From: Arthrobacter sp. Br18
GTDB taxonomy: Bacteria > Actinomycetota > Actinomycetes > Actinomycetales > Micrococcaceae
Direction of reading: 5' to 3'
Assembly (NCBI RefSeq): GCF_000520555.1
Contig: NZ_KI914857.1
Location: forward strand, 13,774 to 59,664
Length of the DNA stretch: 45,891 nucleotides
Of this stretch, positions 16,111 through 25,590 are shown piece after piece (the first letter of the stretch is position 1; each line of letters starts with the position of its first letter). The position numbers and the translations under genes are program-made. Under the pieces are notes generated by a model that worked only from the letters and a program-made list of their open reading frames with translations, searched no databases and had not been told where the DNA came from.

Positions 16111-17232
16111 CTATCCAGCGGCGACGACGGCGACGGTTGCCTCGGCGATCGCCGCTTCCTCGTTCGTGGGCACCACCAGCACGGGAATAGCCGATGTTGC
16201 TGCGCTGACGACGCGGGGCTCCCTGCTGCGGGGTGCGTTCCTGCCGTCGTCGAGCATCACCTTCAACGCGCCCAGATGTCCCACTGTCGCGGCGCGGAAG
16301 CCGGGCGAGTTCTCGCCGATCCCGGCGGTGAAGACGAGTGCCTGCGCACCGCCTACCGCTACGTGATAGGCGCCGATGTACTTGGCGAGGCGGTACGCTG
16401 CAACATCGAGGGCGAGCTGCGCGCGCTGGTCTCCGGCGCCGGCGGCTTCGTCGATGGAGCGCATGTCATTGGTCCCCGCCAGTCCCCGAAGCCCGGATTC
16501 CCGGTTGAGCAGGGTGTCGAGGTCCGCGGCCGAGTACCCCTCACGCATCAGGAACAGCAGGATCGACGGATCGATATCCCCCGACCGCGTGCCCATCACC
16601 AGACCCTCGAGCGGGGTGAATCCCATCGACGTGTCGATGCTCTTCCCGTTCCGGACGGCGGTTACCGAAGCTCCGTTGCCGAGGTGGGCGATCACACCGT
16701 GAAAATCCCCCGGTTCGACACCGAGCAGGGCTGCGGCACCGCGGGACACGTACTCGTGGCTCGTGCCGTGGAAGCCGTAGCGGCGGATACCGTGCCTGCG
16801 GTAGAGCTCGTCGGGAACCGCATACCGCCAGGCCCGCTCGGGCAGGGTGCGATGGAACGCAGTATCGAATACTGCCACCTGGCTCATATCCGGCCACTTC
16901 CCGGTGATCGCGCGGATCCCCTGCACGGCTGCCGGATTGTGCAGGGGAGCCAGCGGATTCAGCCGCTCGATGGCGCGGGTGATCTCGTTGTCGATCAGCA
17001 CGGGTTCGCTGAAGCGCTCTCCGCCGTGGACGACCCGGTGCCCGACGGCGTCGATCGTGCGTCCGTCGAGGGCGTCGTTCACCTGCTGGTCCACGAGGTC
17101 CAGGGCTGCCGTGTGATCGGGCACCCCGGCCTCGCCGATCCGCTCGATCAGGCCCTCGGCGAGGACGTTCCCGCCGTCCCGGACCTGGTACTTCAGTGAC
17201 GATGAGCCGGAGTTGATGACGAGGACGATCAC
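16111..17232 (-). CDS. ackA: Acetate kinase
   Basis: Converts acetyl phosphate and ADP to acetate and ATP, forming with Pta the acetate overflow/activation pathway. Signatures are VINSGSSSLKYQV, GHRVVHGGERF, VFDTAFHRTLPE, YGFHGTSHEYVS, HLGNGASVTAV and FTAGIGENSP. The length of 373 aa is slightly shorter than the usual 390-400. GTG 17232 is chosen because AGGAAAGG lies upstream and the GTGA overlaps the pta stop. Confidence 0.95.
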   Translation of the reverse strand: MIVLVINSGSSSLKYQVRDGGNVLAEGLIERIGEAGVPDHTAALDLVDQQVNDALDGRTIDAVGHRVVHGGERFSEPVLIDNEITRAIERLNPLAPLHNPAAVQGIRAITGKWPDMSQVAVFDTAFHRTLPERAWRYAVPDELYRRHGIRRYGFHGTSHEYVSRGAAALLGVEPGDFHGVIAHLGNGASVTAVRNGKSIDTSMGFTPLEGLVMGTRSGDIDPSILLFLMREGYSAADLDTLLNRESGLRGLAGTNDMRSIDEAAGAGDQRAQLALDVAAYRLAKYIGAYHVAVGGAQALVFTAGIGENSPGFRAATVGHLGALKVMLDDGRNAPRSREPRVVSAATSAIPVLVVPTNEEAAIAEATVAVVAAG

Positions 17233-19310
17233 GGGAGCCTTTCCTGCTGTGCCTGGACCGCGGTGATGGCCACGGTGTTGACGATGTCCTCGACCGTGCA
17301 TCCGCGGGACAGGTCGTTAACCGGCTTGCGCAGGCCCTGCAGCACCGGGCCGACGGCGACCGCGCCTGCCGACTGCTGGACCGCCTTGTAGGTGTTGTTG
17401 CCGGTATTGAGGTCGGGAAAAACGAAGACCGTCGCGTGGCCTGCGACCGAGGAACCGGGCAGCTTGGAAGCCGCCACCGAAGCATCCACGGCGGCGTCGT
17501 ACTGGATGGGACCCTCGACGGCGAGTCCGGGCCGCCGCTGCCGGACAAGCTCCGTGGCCCGGCGCACCTCGTCGACCGCCCCGCCCTGCCCTGACTCGCC
17601 CGTTGAGTAGGAGAGCATGGCGACGCGAGGCTCCACCCCGAACTGTTCTGCCGTTTCGGCCGAGGCGATGGCGATGTCGGCCAGCTGTTCCTCGTTCGGA
17701 TCAGGATTGACGGCGCAGTCGCCGTACACCAGCACGCGGTCGGACAGGAGCATGAGGAACACCGAGGAGACGATGGTGACGCCGTCCCGGGTCTTCACGA
17801 ACTCGAGGGCGGGCCGGATGGTGTTCGCCGTGGTGTGCGCGGCGCCCGAGACCATGCCGTCCACCGTGCCGAGCTGGACCATCATGGTTCCGAAGTATGC
17901 TCCCTCGAGCATGCGTTCACGGGCCTGTTCGATCGATACGTTCTTGTGCGCCCGCAGGCGGACATACTCGGCCGCGAACTCCTCCCGCAGGTCCGAAGTC
18001 TCGGGATCGATCAGGGTCAGACCGGTGAGGTCGATGCCCTGGCCCGAAGCGAGTTCCCGGATACGGGATTCCTGCCCGAGGATCGTCAGGTCGCAGACGT
18101 CGCGCCGGTGGAGGATCTCGGCAGCCTTGAGGACGCGGATGTCGGTACCCTCGGGGAGCACGATACGGCGGCGCTGCGACCGCGCGCGCTGAATCAGTTC
18201 ATGAAGGAACCGCAGGGGCGTCATGCGGACGGCCCTCGGAAGTTCGAGGCGCTCGAGCAGTTCCGTCTCGTCGACCTGCCGCGACCAGGCGCCCAGCGCG
18301 GCGGCGGCCTTGCGGCGCAGACCGCTCGCAATCTCCCCGCGCACCTCGCTGACGCGGCGGGCGGCGGTGTAGGTGTCGTCGTCGAGCGCGAATACCGGGA
18401 ACGGAGCCTGTGCGAGGAGGGCAAGGATGTTCGGGTCCGGCGCGAGGCCGCCGGTGAGGATCAGGCCCGACGGCACCGGGAAATCCGGGGAGAAGGACGA
18501 CGCCAGGGTGGCCACGTGGACGTCGGCGCGGTCGCCGGGAACGATGACGAGGGCACCGTCGGTGAGGAGGTGAAGGAAATTTCCGACATTCATGGCGGCG
18601 ACACGGATCGAGCTGACGTCGCGCTCGAGATTGGAACTCCCGGCGATCTGACGGGCACCCAGCTCGGCTGAGACTTCCGAGATGGTGGGCTGCGAGAGTT
18701 CGGACAGTTCGGGGATCACGTAGACCGGCCGCCCGGAGCGTCCCGGCCGCACCTGCGAGGCGATCGTCGCGACGGCGTCGTCCGCTGCCCGGTTCACCAT
18801 CATGGCCAGCAGTGAGACCTTTGCCGCATCGAGTTCGCGCCGTGCGACGTCGACCGTGTCCGCAGCTTCGGCGACCGACATTCCCTTTGCGCTGACCACC
18901 GCCAGCACCATCGCTCCGAGGTTGTTGGCGAGGCGCGCGTTGAGGTCGAACTCGACGGCGGCGTCGTTTCCACTGAGGTCGGTACCCTCCACGATGACGA
19001 CGTCGCACTCTGCGGCGATTTCCCCGTAAATGGCCACGCACCGCGCATCGATCTCCGCGCGCTCGCCGGCGACGAGGAGCGCCCGCGCGTCGGCCCTCGT
19101 CAGGCCGCCGCGCGAACGCTCCGGAGGGAGCTTGAAATTGCGCTGCATGAGCCGCACCATGGGGTCCGCCGCCGGGTCGTCACCCTCCACGATGGGCCGG
19201 AAGAAGCCCACGCGGTCGGCGTGCCGGTGCAGCATGTCGGCAAGTCCCAGGGAAATCAGGGATTTGCCGGAGCCAGGGGTCATGGCGCTCACATAAATTC
19301 CGCGGGTCAT
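17229..19310 (-). CDS. pta: Phosphate acetyltransferase, long form
   Basis: Interconverts acetyl-CoA and acetyl phosphate. At 693 aa it is the long three-part form. It has an N-terminal P-loop domain (MTPGSGKSLISLGL, residues about 10-23) related to dethiobiotin synthetase-type ATPases and a central DRTGG-like region. The C-terminal catalytic PTA domain starts about residue 370 (RRRIVLPEGTDIRVLKAAEI, then the sequence through LMLLSDRVLVYGDCAVNPDP). ATG 19310 begins the P-loop domain directly. Overlaps ackA by 4 nt, so both are made from one message. Confidence 0.94.
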   Translation of the reverse strand: MTRGIYVSAMTPGSGKSLISLGLADMLHRHADRVGFFRPIVEGDDPAADPMVRLMQRNFKLPPERSRGGLTRADARALLVAGERAEIDARCVAIYGEIAAECDVVIVEGTDLSGNDAAVEFDLNARLANNLGAMVLAVVSAKGMSVAEAADTVDVARRELDAAKVSLLAMMVNRAADDAVATIASQVRPGRSGRPVYVIPELSELSQPTISEVSAELGARQIAGSSNLERDVSSIRVAAMNVGNFLHLLTDGALVIVPGDRADVHVATLASSFSPDFPVPSGLILTGGLAPDPNILALLAQAPFPVFALDDDTYTAARRVSEVRGEIASGLRRKAAAALGAWSRQVDETELLERLELPRAVRMTPLRFLHELIQRARSQRRRIVLPEGTDIRVLKAAEILHRRDVCDLTILGQESRIRELASGQGIDLTGLTLIDPETSDLREEFAAEYVRLRAHKNVSIEQARERMLEGAYFGTMMVQLGTVDGMVSGAAHTTANTIRPALEFVKTRDGVTIVSSVFLMLLSDRVLVYGDCAVNPDPNEEQLADIAIASAETAEQFGVEPRVAMLSYSTGESGQGGAVDEVRRATELVRQRRPGLAVEGPIQYDAAVDASVAASKLPGSSVAGHATVFVFPDLNTGNNTYKAVQQSAGAVAVGPVLQGLRKPVNDLSRGCTVEDIVNTVAITAVQAQQERLP

Positions 19311-19362
19311 TTCCCCATCCTGACAGGCTCGTTCGCCGCTGGCCATCAGAAGGGACGCGGGG

Positions 19363-20520
19363 CTAGGCGCTTGCGGGCTTTCCCTTCCGGAAATGGCCCT
19401 TGCCGGGAAGCGCAAGCTTGAACACCTTGGCCCAGGTGGAGGCAACCTGCTTGGGCAGCGGTCCGGTGGTGTAGGGCAGCCCGTAGCGGAGGCAGATCTC
19501 GCGGACCCGGACCGCCACTTCGGCATAGCGGTTGGAGGGCAGGTCGGGGAAGCAGTGGTGCTCGACCTGGTGCGAGAGGTTGCCGGTCATCAGGTGCATC
19601 AGCTTCGATCCGGAGATGTTCGCCGATCCGATCATCTGCCGTACGTACCAGTCGCCGCGTGTTTCGCCCTCGACATTTTCCTCGGTGAAGGTGTCGGTAC
19701 CGTCGGGGAAGTGCCCGCAGAAGATCACCGCGTGAGCCCAGACGTTGCGGACCGCGTTGGCGACAAGGGTGCCGTAGAGGGCCTGCTTGCCGGAGCCCGT
19801 CAGCATGGCGACGGCAGGGGTTGCCGCGTAGTCCTTGGTGAACTGCTTGACAGCCTTGATGCCCACCGCTTTGAGGTCGCGCTTCAGGTCGGCCTTGGAC
19901 TTCAGGCCTTCGTTGTATTCCGGGAGCTCGAGGTCGTAGAGGGCGATTCCCCACTCGAAGACGGGCGCCAGCATAGCGTTGTACAGCGGGTTGCCCAGGT
20001 TGAAGGGCTTCCAGGGCTGGTCCGCGTCCATCCGCAGGAGGTTGTATCCGACGTCGCGGTCCTTGCCCACCACGTTGGTCCAGCGGTGGTGGAGGTCGTT
20101 GTGGGTGTGCTGCCAGGACCTCGCGGGTGTCACGAAATCCCACTCCCACGTGGTGGAGTGGATGTCCGGGTCCCGCATCCAGTCCCACTGGCCATGCAGC
20201 ACGTTGTGCCCGATCTCCATGTTCTCGAGGATCTTGGCGAAGCTCAGCATCGTGGTGCCGGCAATCCAGGCCGCCTTGTTGCGCCCGAACAGGAGGGCGC
20301 CGCGGCCTGCGAACTCGAGGCCGCGCTGCACTTTGATGACGCGGCGGATGTAAGCGGCGTCGGTCGCTCCCCGCTTGGCGAGGATGTCATCACGGATGGC
20401 GTCGAGTTCAACGCCGAGCTCGGCGATCTGCTCGTCAGTGAGGTGGCGTGCGGCCTGCGGACGGACCAGGGGATGGCCGGAGGCTGCCAGGGCTCCTGGC
20501 CGGGTGAGGGTGGTCGTCAT
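19363..20520 (-). CDS. Membrane fatty acid desaturase (DesA3-like)
   Basis: Di-iron acyl desaturase of 385 aa. The three His boxes are GHNVLH (His105, His109), HTHNDLHH (His138, 140, 144 and 145) and HQVEHH (His317, 321 and 322), with hydrophobic segments between them. It needs an electron donor, provided most likely by the reductase encoded 54 nt upstream in the same direction. The pair resembles mycobacterial DesA3 with its partner oxidoreductase. AAGGAG lies about 8 nt before ATG 20520. Whether it introduces a delta-9 or another double bond is not evident. Confidence 0.92.
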   Translation of the reverse strand: MTTTLTRPGALAASGHPLVRPQAARHLTDEQIAELGVELDAIRDDILAKRGATDAAYIRRVIKVQRGLEFAGRGALLFGRNKAAWIAGTTMLSFAKILENMEIGHNVLHGQWDWMRDPDIHSTTWEWDFVTPARSWQHTHNDLHHRWTNVVGKDRDVGYNLLRMDADQPWKPFNLGNPLYNAMLAPVFEWGIALYDLELPEYNEGLKSKADLKRDLKAVGIKAVKQFTKDYAATPAVAMLTGSGKQALYGTLVANAVRNVWAHAVIFCGHFPDGTDTFTEENVEGETRGDWYVRQMIGSANISGSKLMHLMTGNLSHQVEHHCFPDLPSNRYAEVAVRVREICLRYGLPYTTGPLPKQVASTWAKVFKLALPGKGHFRKGKPASA

Positions 20521-20574
20521 GGAGAGTGCTCCTTAGGAATCGGGTGACAAGTCGGTCGTTACAGGTACTTCGGT

Positions 20575-21663
20575 CTAGTGGTCGAGATTGACTGGCCCGG
20601 CGGCGGCCGAAACACAGGTCTGGATCAGCTGCCCCGGATCGCCGTGCACTTCCCCGGTCCGGAGGTCGCGGACCTGCCCGGCCCGCAGCGGCAGCAGGCA
20701 GCTGTGGCAGATGCCCATGCGGCACCCGCTGGGCATGAGGATACCGGCGTCCTCGCCGACGTCGAGCAGCGGGGTTTCCCCGTCCGCCTCGACCTCCAGA
20801 TCGGAGGCCTCGAAGGTGACCAGGCCGCCGTCGTGCCCTGCTCCACCGGCGAGGCTGGTGCTGAAGCGTTCGATGGTCAGGCTCCCGGGATCCGCTCGGC
20901 CAGGTTCCGGATCGGTACGGGGGACGCCTGATTCGGCTGCCCAGAACACTTCGGCGTCATCGAGGAAGCCCTCGGGCCCGCAGGCGTAAGCGGCGCGGGA
21001 CCGCCAGTCGGGGCACAGCGTGTCGAGGGTGGCTGCCGTGAACTCCAAGCGGCCGCGCTCCTCGGTGAACCAGTGGGTGACGCGCAGGTTCGGGAACTGG
21101 TCGGCGAGCTCATTGAGTTCCTCGCGGAACAGGCTCACGTCCGGGGTGCGGTCCGAGTGGACGAGCACGACGTCGGCATCCGGGCGACGCGGCACGAGGG
21201 TGCGGATCATCGACATCACGGGGGTGATGCCGCTGCCGGCCGTCAGCATGAGCAGCGACCGGGGATGTTCGGGGAGGACGAAGTCACCCTGGGGCGGCGC
21301 AAGGAAAAGGACATCACCGGGGCGGGTGTTCCGCACCAGGACGTTCGAGACGGCACCGGCATCGGTTACGGTGATGGCCGGGTCCTGGCCTGCCGCCGCA
21401 CTCAGCGAGTAGGACCTCCAGTGCCGGACGCCGTCGAGCTCGACGCCGATACGGGCCCACTGGCCCGCGCGGTGGGCATGCCAGCCGGAACCCGGACGGA
21501 AATAGATGGTGGCCGAATTCTCGGTTTCGCGCACCACGCTCGTCACGATTCCCCGCAGCTGGCGGGCCGAGAAGACCGGGTTGAACAGCGCGAGGAAGTC
21601 TTCCGGTGTGAGCGGGGTGATGAGAGCGGACGCGGCGCGTGCCAGTCTGGGGAGCCGGATCAT
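20575..21663 (-). CDS. Ferredoxin-NAD(P)H reductase for the desaturase
   Basis: A 362-aa flavo-iron-sulfur protein. The FAD-binding domain contains RSYSLSAAA (about residue 83), the NAD(P)-binding part starts at LLMLTAGSGITPVMSMI, and a C-terminal plant-type 2Fe-2S domain has ligands Cys314, Cys319, Cys322 and Cys350 (SGCRMGICHSC ... QTC). It delivers electrons from NAD(P)H to the desaturase. ATG 21663 has TAAGCT (21676-21671) 7 nt upstream and is probably leaderless. It diverges from the PucR-type regulator. Confidence 0.93.
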   Translation of the reverse strand: MIRLPRLARAASALITPLTPEDFLALFNPVFSARQLRGIVTSVVRETENSATIYFRPGSGWHAHRAGQWARIGVELDGVRHWRSYSLSAAAGQDPAITVTDAGAVSNVLVRNTRPGDVLFLAPPQGDFVLPEHPRSLLMLTAGSGITPVMSMIRTLVPRRPDADVVLVHSDRTPDVSLFREELNELADQFPNLRVTHWFTEERGRLEFTAATLDTLCPDWRSRAAYACGPEGFLDDAEVFWAAESGVPRTDPEPGRADPGSLTIERFSTSLAGGAGHDGGLVTFEASDLEVEADGETPLLDVGEDAGILMPSGCRMGICHSCLLPLRAGQVRDLRTGEVHGDPGQLIQTCVSAAAGPVNLDH

Positions 21664-21754
21664 ATACTCAAGCTTAGAACGGTTCGGAGCTCGATTCTTC
21701 TATCCGGGCATACGATTAGGCTGGGCTAACTAGCTCGCGGAAACAAAAGGCCTG

Positions 21755-22987
21755 GTGTATAAGATGCCCATCGACCGTCCCCCGGCACCTGCCCTCGACC
21801 CGCCCTGGCTCGGACTCCCGCGTGAGGTCAGCGACATGCTCAGGCCGCAGGTGAGCGGAATCGTCGAGGCCATCATCGAGGCCGTGCCGCAGCTGGTGCC
21901 GGCCTACGCCCGGCCCATGGAGGGGCGGTTCGGCAGCGGTCTGCGCGGAGGCGTCGCCGTGGCCCTGGACCGGTTCCTCCAACTGCCCGGAACGCGGCTG
22001 CCGGCCCTCTCGGAGGAAAGCCGGCAATTGGTGGCGGGTCTCGGCAGGGGCGAGTTCCGGCAGGGCCGCAGCATGGATGCCCTGTTGAGCGCCTATCGCA
22101 CCGGTGCCCGCGTCACCTTCCGTGAAATGTCGAAAGTATCGGCGGAGAACAATCTCGGGCTCGGCGTGGTGGTCAACCTCGGAGAGTCGATCCTCGCGTA
22201 CATCGATGAACTCTCCGCGGTCAGTGCAGAAGCCTACGCCTTCGAACAGTCGGAGCGTGCAGGTGCCGTGGACCGGCGTCGGGCCGAACTGCTCGAACTG
22301 CTGCTGATGGGCCAGTCCGACGAAACGGTCCTCCGGCAGGCGGCGTCCATGGCCGACTGGGCGTTGCCGGCCCGGCTTGCCGTGGTGAACCTGCCCCTCG
22401 AGCGCGCGGAGGGCCTCCGGATGCGGCTCGGCCCGGGATCGCTGGTGATCGAACGCGAGACCGATGCCGTGGCTCTCGTTCCGGCGCGGCCGACGTCGAC
22501 GGCGCGGACGGAACTGGCCAGGACCCTGCGGGGCCGAAGGGCGTCGGTGGGGCCGGTGGGCGGACTGGAGCAGGTGTCCGACTCGTTGCGCCTGGCCATC
22601 CTCGCGGCGTCGATGCTGCCTCCGCGGGAAGGCCCCGAGGACCCGCCCATCTGGGCGGACGAGCATCTGACCCAGGTCATCCTGGGTGCCGAACCCACCG
22701 CGACCAGTGAACTGGCGCAGCGGCGGCTGGCCCCGCTGGCCGACCTGCCGCCGACACAGCGCGACAAGCTGGCGGAGACACTCCTGTCCTGGTTGAGGCA
22801 CTGGGGGCAGCGGAATCTCGTTGCGGCCGAGCTGGGGATCCATGCGCAGACGGTGGGCTACCGGGTGGCGCAGTTGCGGGAGCTTTTCGGCGATGGTTTG
22901 AAGGACCCGCAAAGCCGGTTCGAGCTGGAACTGGCGCTGCGGAGCGGGTGGCTCACCCCTGCGGGTGGAAGCACCACCCCCCGTTGA
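21755..22987 (+). CDS. PucR-type transcriptional regulator
   Basis: A 410-aa regulator. The N-terminal helical domain (residues about 25-165, with RQGRSMDALLSAYRTGARVTF) is typical of this group, a variable middle follows, and the C-terminal PucR helix-turn-helix (about 345-400: LLSWLRHWGQRNLVAAELGIHAQTVGYRVAQLRELFG) binds DNA. It diverges from the reductase-desaturase pair, with 91 nt between, so it probably controls them; the palindrome GCTAACTAGC in that gap is a possible site. GTG 21755 follows AAAAGG; ATG 21764 is an alternative. Confidence 0.88.
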   Translation: MYKMPIDRPPAPALDPPWLGLPREVSDMLRPQVSGIVEAIIEAVPQLVPAYARPMEGRFGSGLRGGVAVALDRFLQLPGTRLPALSEESRQLVAGLGRGEFRQGRSMDALLSAYRTGARVTFREMSKVSAENNLGLGVVVNLGESILAYIDELSAVSAEAYAFEQSERAGAVDRRRAELLELLLMGQSDETVLRQAASMADWALPARLAVVNLPLERAEGLRMRLGPGSLVIERETDAVALVPARPTSTARTELARTLRGRRASVGPVGGLEQVSDSLRLAILAASMLPPREGPEDPPIWADEHLTQVILGAEPTATSELAQRRLAPLADLPPTQRDKLAETLLSWLRHWGQRNLVAAELGIHAQTVGYRVAQLRELFGDGLKDPQSRFELELALRSGWLTPAGGSTTPR

Positions 22988-23026
22988 TGAAGCAGAGGTG
23001 GCTGGTAACCCGCCTGAATGGCAACC

Positions 23027-24505
23027 TCAGGTGCTTGCGTCAGCGGGAGTAGGGCGGGGTACGGCCTGGTGCGATGTCTCCCGCGCCTCCTTCGGAATCA
23101 CGATTTCGAAGGACACACCCCAGCCGGGCCGGGGAACCAGTTCGGCTCGTCCCCCGTGCGCCTCGGCGATGGCCGCAACAATGGATAGCCCCAGCCCTGC
23201 TCCTCCGGGATTCGGCGCGGGTCTGGTGGAGCCGCGCCGAAAGCGGGCGAAGATCTTTCCTGCATCCTCGGACGGCACTGGTGGCCCCGAGTTCGCAACC
23301 CACAGCCGGACCTCGTTGCCGGTGGTGGTGGCTCCCAGCTGTACCGCAGCGCCCGGCTCGGTGAATTTCACGGCGTTGTCCGCCAGCTGCAGCAGGGCCT
23401 GCGTGAGCCGGTTGCGGTCGGCGGGGATCACCGCCGGTGGCGGTGGCGTGACCTGCCAGTCCCGCGGCGCCAGGGCGCACATCTTCCGGTGGACCGCGCA
23501 GATCAGATCCTGCAGCTCCACGGGTTCGAGCCGGAGGAAGTCCGGCCGCTCGGCGCGCGCCAGCAGGAACAGGTCGGCAACGATGCGGTTCATCCTGTCC
23601 ACCTCATCCGTCACCACCGCGACGGTTTGTGCGCGCTCCTCGGGGGTTTCGTCGAGCTCAAGGAGCTCAAGGTGCCCGCGGATGATCGTCAGGGGAGTCC
23701 GTAGCTCGTGACTCGTGTCGTCCAGGAACTGCCGCTGGGTGGTGAAGGACTGCTCGAGGCGCGCCAGCATGTCATTGAAGGCTCCGGCGATCTGCGACGC
23801 TTCGTCCTTTCCTTCAACCTCGATCCGCCGGCTCAGGTCCGTTTCGGAGATGGTGCGCGCTGTCTGTGCGAGATTCCGCAGTGGCCGAAGCACCCGCCCG
23901 GCGAGTGCGAGCCCAAGCAGTGAGGCGAGGGCGGTGGTGCCCAGTTGGACCAGGACCTGGGTCTGCACGGCGTCGGTGATTTCTCCCCGTTCGTTCGCGG
24001 GGAAGTTGGCGACGACGAACATGCCGTCGTCGGGTTCACCCTGGATGGGGACAGCAAAATACTGGGTGTTTCCAGCTGCCGAGTCGATCGAACCAGAGGT
24101 TGGACTGTTCAGCGACAGCCAGTACCCGATGGTCTGCTCGAACTCTTCCGTGTCCGGTACCCGCGCGGCCCGACGGGATTCATACAGATTTCCGTCAATG
24201 AAGGCGAGGAGGGTTTCACCCTCGTCTGCAATCTCACGCGAAAAGTAGACGTCGAAGATTGCTGCAATATTGTCCCCGAACGGCTCACCGGTCCGGGGAT
24301 CAACACCGCCGGCGAGCAGCTGGAACTCCTCCGCCTCCCGGTCGAGGCTCACACCGATCTCCTCATCGAGGCGTTCGAACAGGACCACACGGAGCAACAG
24401 GACGGATCCGATCGAGGACAACAGGAGCAGAACCACGACGACGGCGATGATCCGCACCCTCATGCTGGAGGCCCACCGGGGGGAGGCTTCCTTCGCTGGC
24501 GTCAT
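23027..24505 (-). CDS. Sensor histidine kinase (orphan)
   Basis: Membrane sensor kinase, 492 aa. TM1 about 16-38; an extracellular domain about 45-180 without a recognised fold; TM2 about 185-203; a HAMP domain about 204-256; a HisKA domain with phospho-acceptor His266 in DDTSHELRTPLTIIRG; and a HATPase domain with LADNAVKF (N box) and GAGLGLSIVAAIAEAHGG (G box). No response regulator gene is adjacent, so its partner is elsewhere. ATG 24505 has TACGCT (24518-24513) 7 nt upstream, again the leaderless pattern. It converges on the PucR gene. Confidence 0.9.
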   Translation of the reverse strand: MTPAKEASPRWASSMRVRIIAVVVVLLLLSSIGSVLLLRVVLFERLDEEIGVSLDREAEEFQLLAGGVDPRTGEPFGDNIAAIFDVYFSREIADEGETLLAFIDGNLYESRRAARVPDTEEFEQTIGYWLSLNSPTSGSIDSAAGNTQYFAVPIQGEPDDGMFVVANFPANERGEITDAVQTQVLVQLGTTALASLLGLALAGRVLRPLRNLAQTARTISETDLSRRIEVEGKDEASQIAGAFNDMLARLEQSFTTQRQFLDDTSHELRTPLTIIRGHLELLELDETPEERAQTVAVVTDEVDRMNRIVADLFLLARAERPDFLRLEPVELQDLICAVHRKMCALAPRDWQVTPPPPAVIPADRNRLTQALLQLADNAVKFTEPGAAVQLGATTTGNEVRLWVANSGPPVPSEDAGKIFARFRRGSTRPAPNPGGAGLGLSIVAAIAEAHGGRAELVPRPGWGVSFEIVIPKEARETSHQAVPRPTPADAST

Positions 24506-24540
24506 AGGCGTAAGCGTAACCGCGGGGGGTAGGGCATCGG

Positions 24541-25590
24541 TCAGGTGCCGACCATGTGCTTCGCCCATTCCTCCGCCAACTCGCGGTACGGCGGCCGGAA
24601 GGAGTAGACGCAGGCCAGCCGGAGCCGCGTCGAGGCGGCATAGGCGCGAAGCCTGTCCTCGGGTACCTCCATCACCGACGCCGTGTCCAGAATGGCTTTC
24701 GCCGCGGTGTCCTCCGCCGCGGCGGAGAGCAAGCCCTGCCAGCGCCGGAACTCGAGGTGCACCAGGAGGTTGGCGAGGTCGAGTGCCGGTTCGGCGATGG
24801 CCAGCGTGTCCCCGTCGATCAGGCCGATCGTTCCGTGCTCAGCGCTGTGGAAGACCTGCTGGTCATGCAGGTCCCGGTGGGCGAGGACCGGGGGCTGGGG
24901 TGTTCCCGAGAGCAGGAGACCCTCCACGTGCAGCGCCGCGCGCTTCAACTCCGCGGGCTCCACCCGGAGTTGGCCGAAGGAGGCACAGTGGCTGACCCAC
25001 TGCCACACGGTGGCGCACTCGTCCGCGGAGGAATGCACCGTGAGCGCAGGCCCGGCCGGCGGCACTGCAAGGACTGGCCACTGTCGGGTCCAGAGCTCCC
25101 AGGCCTGCTCCCACCGTTCCCGCCCGGATTTCCCGGGGAACTCCACGCCCAGGGTGGAGAAACTCTCTCCACGCACGGGGGAAAGGGTGAGGCTCCTCGG
25201 TCCGGTGGCGACGACGTCGGGCGTTTCGACGCCCGCGGCTGCTGCCAGGCCGCGCAGGCGCCCGTAGGCCGAAGCCACCGATGCCGCCTTGCCCGGCGGA
25301 AGGACTTTTCGGTACCCGTCGCTGACCCTGACCACCGCGCGCTTCCCGTAGCGGTGGACCAGCAGGTCCCCGGCTTCTGCAGCCGTTCCCAGTCCTGCGA
25401 GGACCGGGTCCTGCCCGTAGGGGACGAGGGTGACGGTGTCGCGGGCATCGATGAAACCCGCCCGGACCAGGCCGCCGTCGTTCTCCCTGGCCTCGAAGGT
25501 CAGCACACCATCCCTGCCGGGCCACGCGCGGTGGACCGTGGCCGACCGCCCGGCGGGATCCGTCACCGTGCCGGGAATGGGCTTTACCAC
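24541..25590 (-). CDS. APH-like phosphotransferase (second kinase of the operon)
   Basis: A 349-aa small-molecule kinase of the aminoglycoside/choline kinase fold. The catalytic loop is LAHRDLHDQQV (Asp240), followed by the metal-binding GLIDGDTLAIAEPALDLANL (Asp259 and Asp261). The Asn usual six residues into the HxD loop is Gln245. GTG 25590 has GGAGGA upstream and overlaps the previous gene by 7 nt. It is last of a six-gene operon with glycosyltransferases and an ABC exporter, so a sugar, polyol or amino-alcohol substrate is likelier than an antibiotic. The substrate is unknown. Confidence 0.8.
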   Translation of the reverse strand: MVKPIPGTVTDPAGRSATVHRAWPGRDGVLTFEARENDGGLVRAGFIDARDTVTLVPYGQDPVLAGLGTAAEAGDLLVHRYGKRAVVRVSDGYRKVLPPGKAASVASAYGRLRGLAAAAGVETPDVVATGPRSLTLSPVRGESFSTLGVEFPGKSGRERWEQAWELWTRQWPVLAVPPAGPALTVHSSADECATVWQWVSHCASFGQLRVEPAELKRAALHVEGLLLSGTPQPPVLAHRDLHDQQVFHSAEHGTIGLIDGDTLAIAEPALDLANLLVHLEFRRWQGLLSAAAEDTAAKAILDTASVMEVPEDRLRAYAASTRLRLACVYSFRPPYRELAEEWAKHMVGT

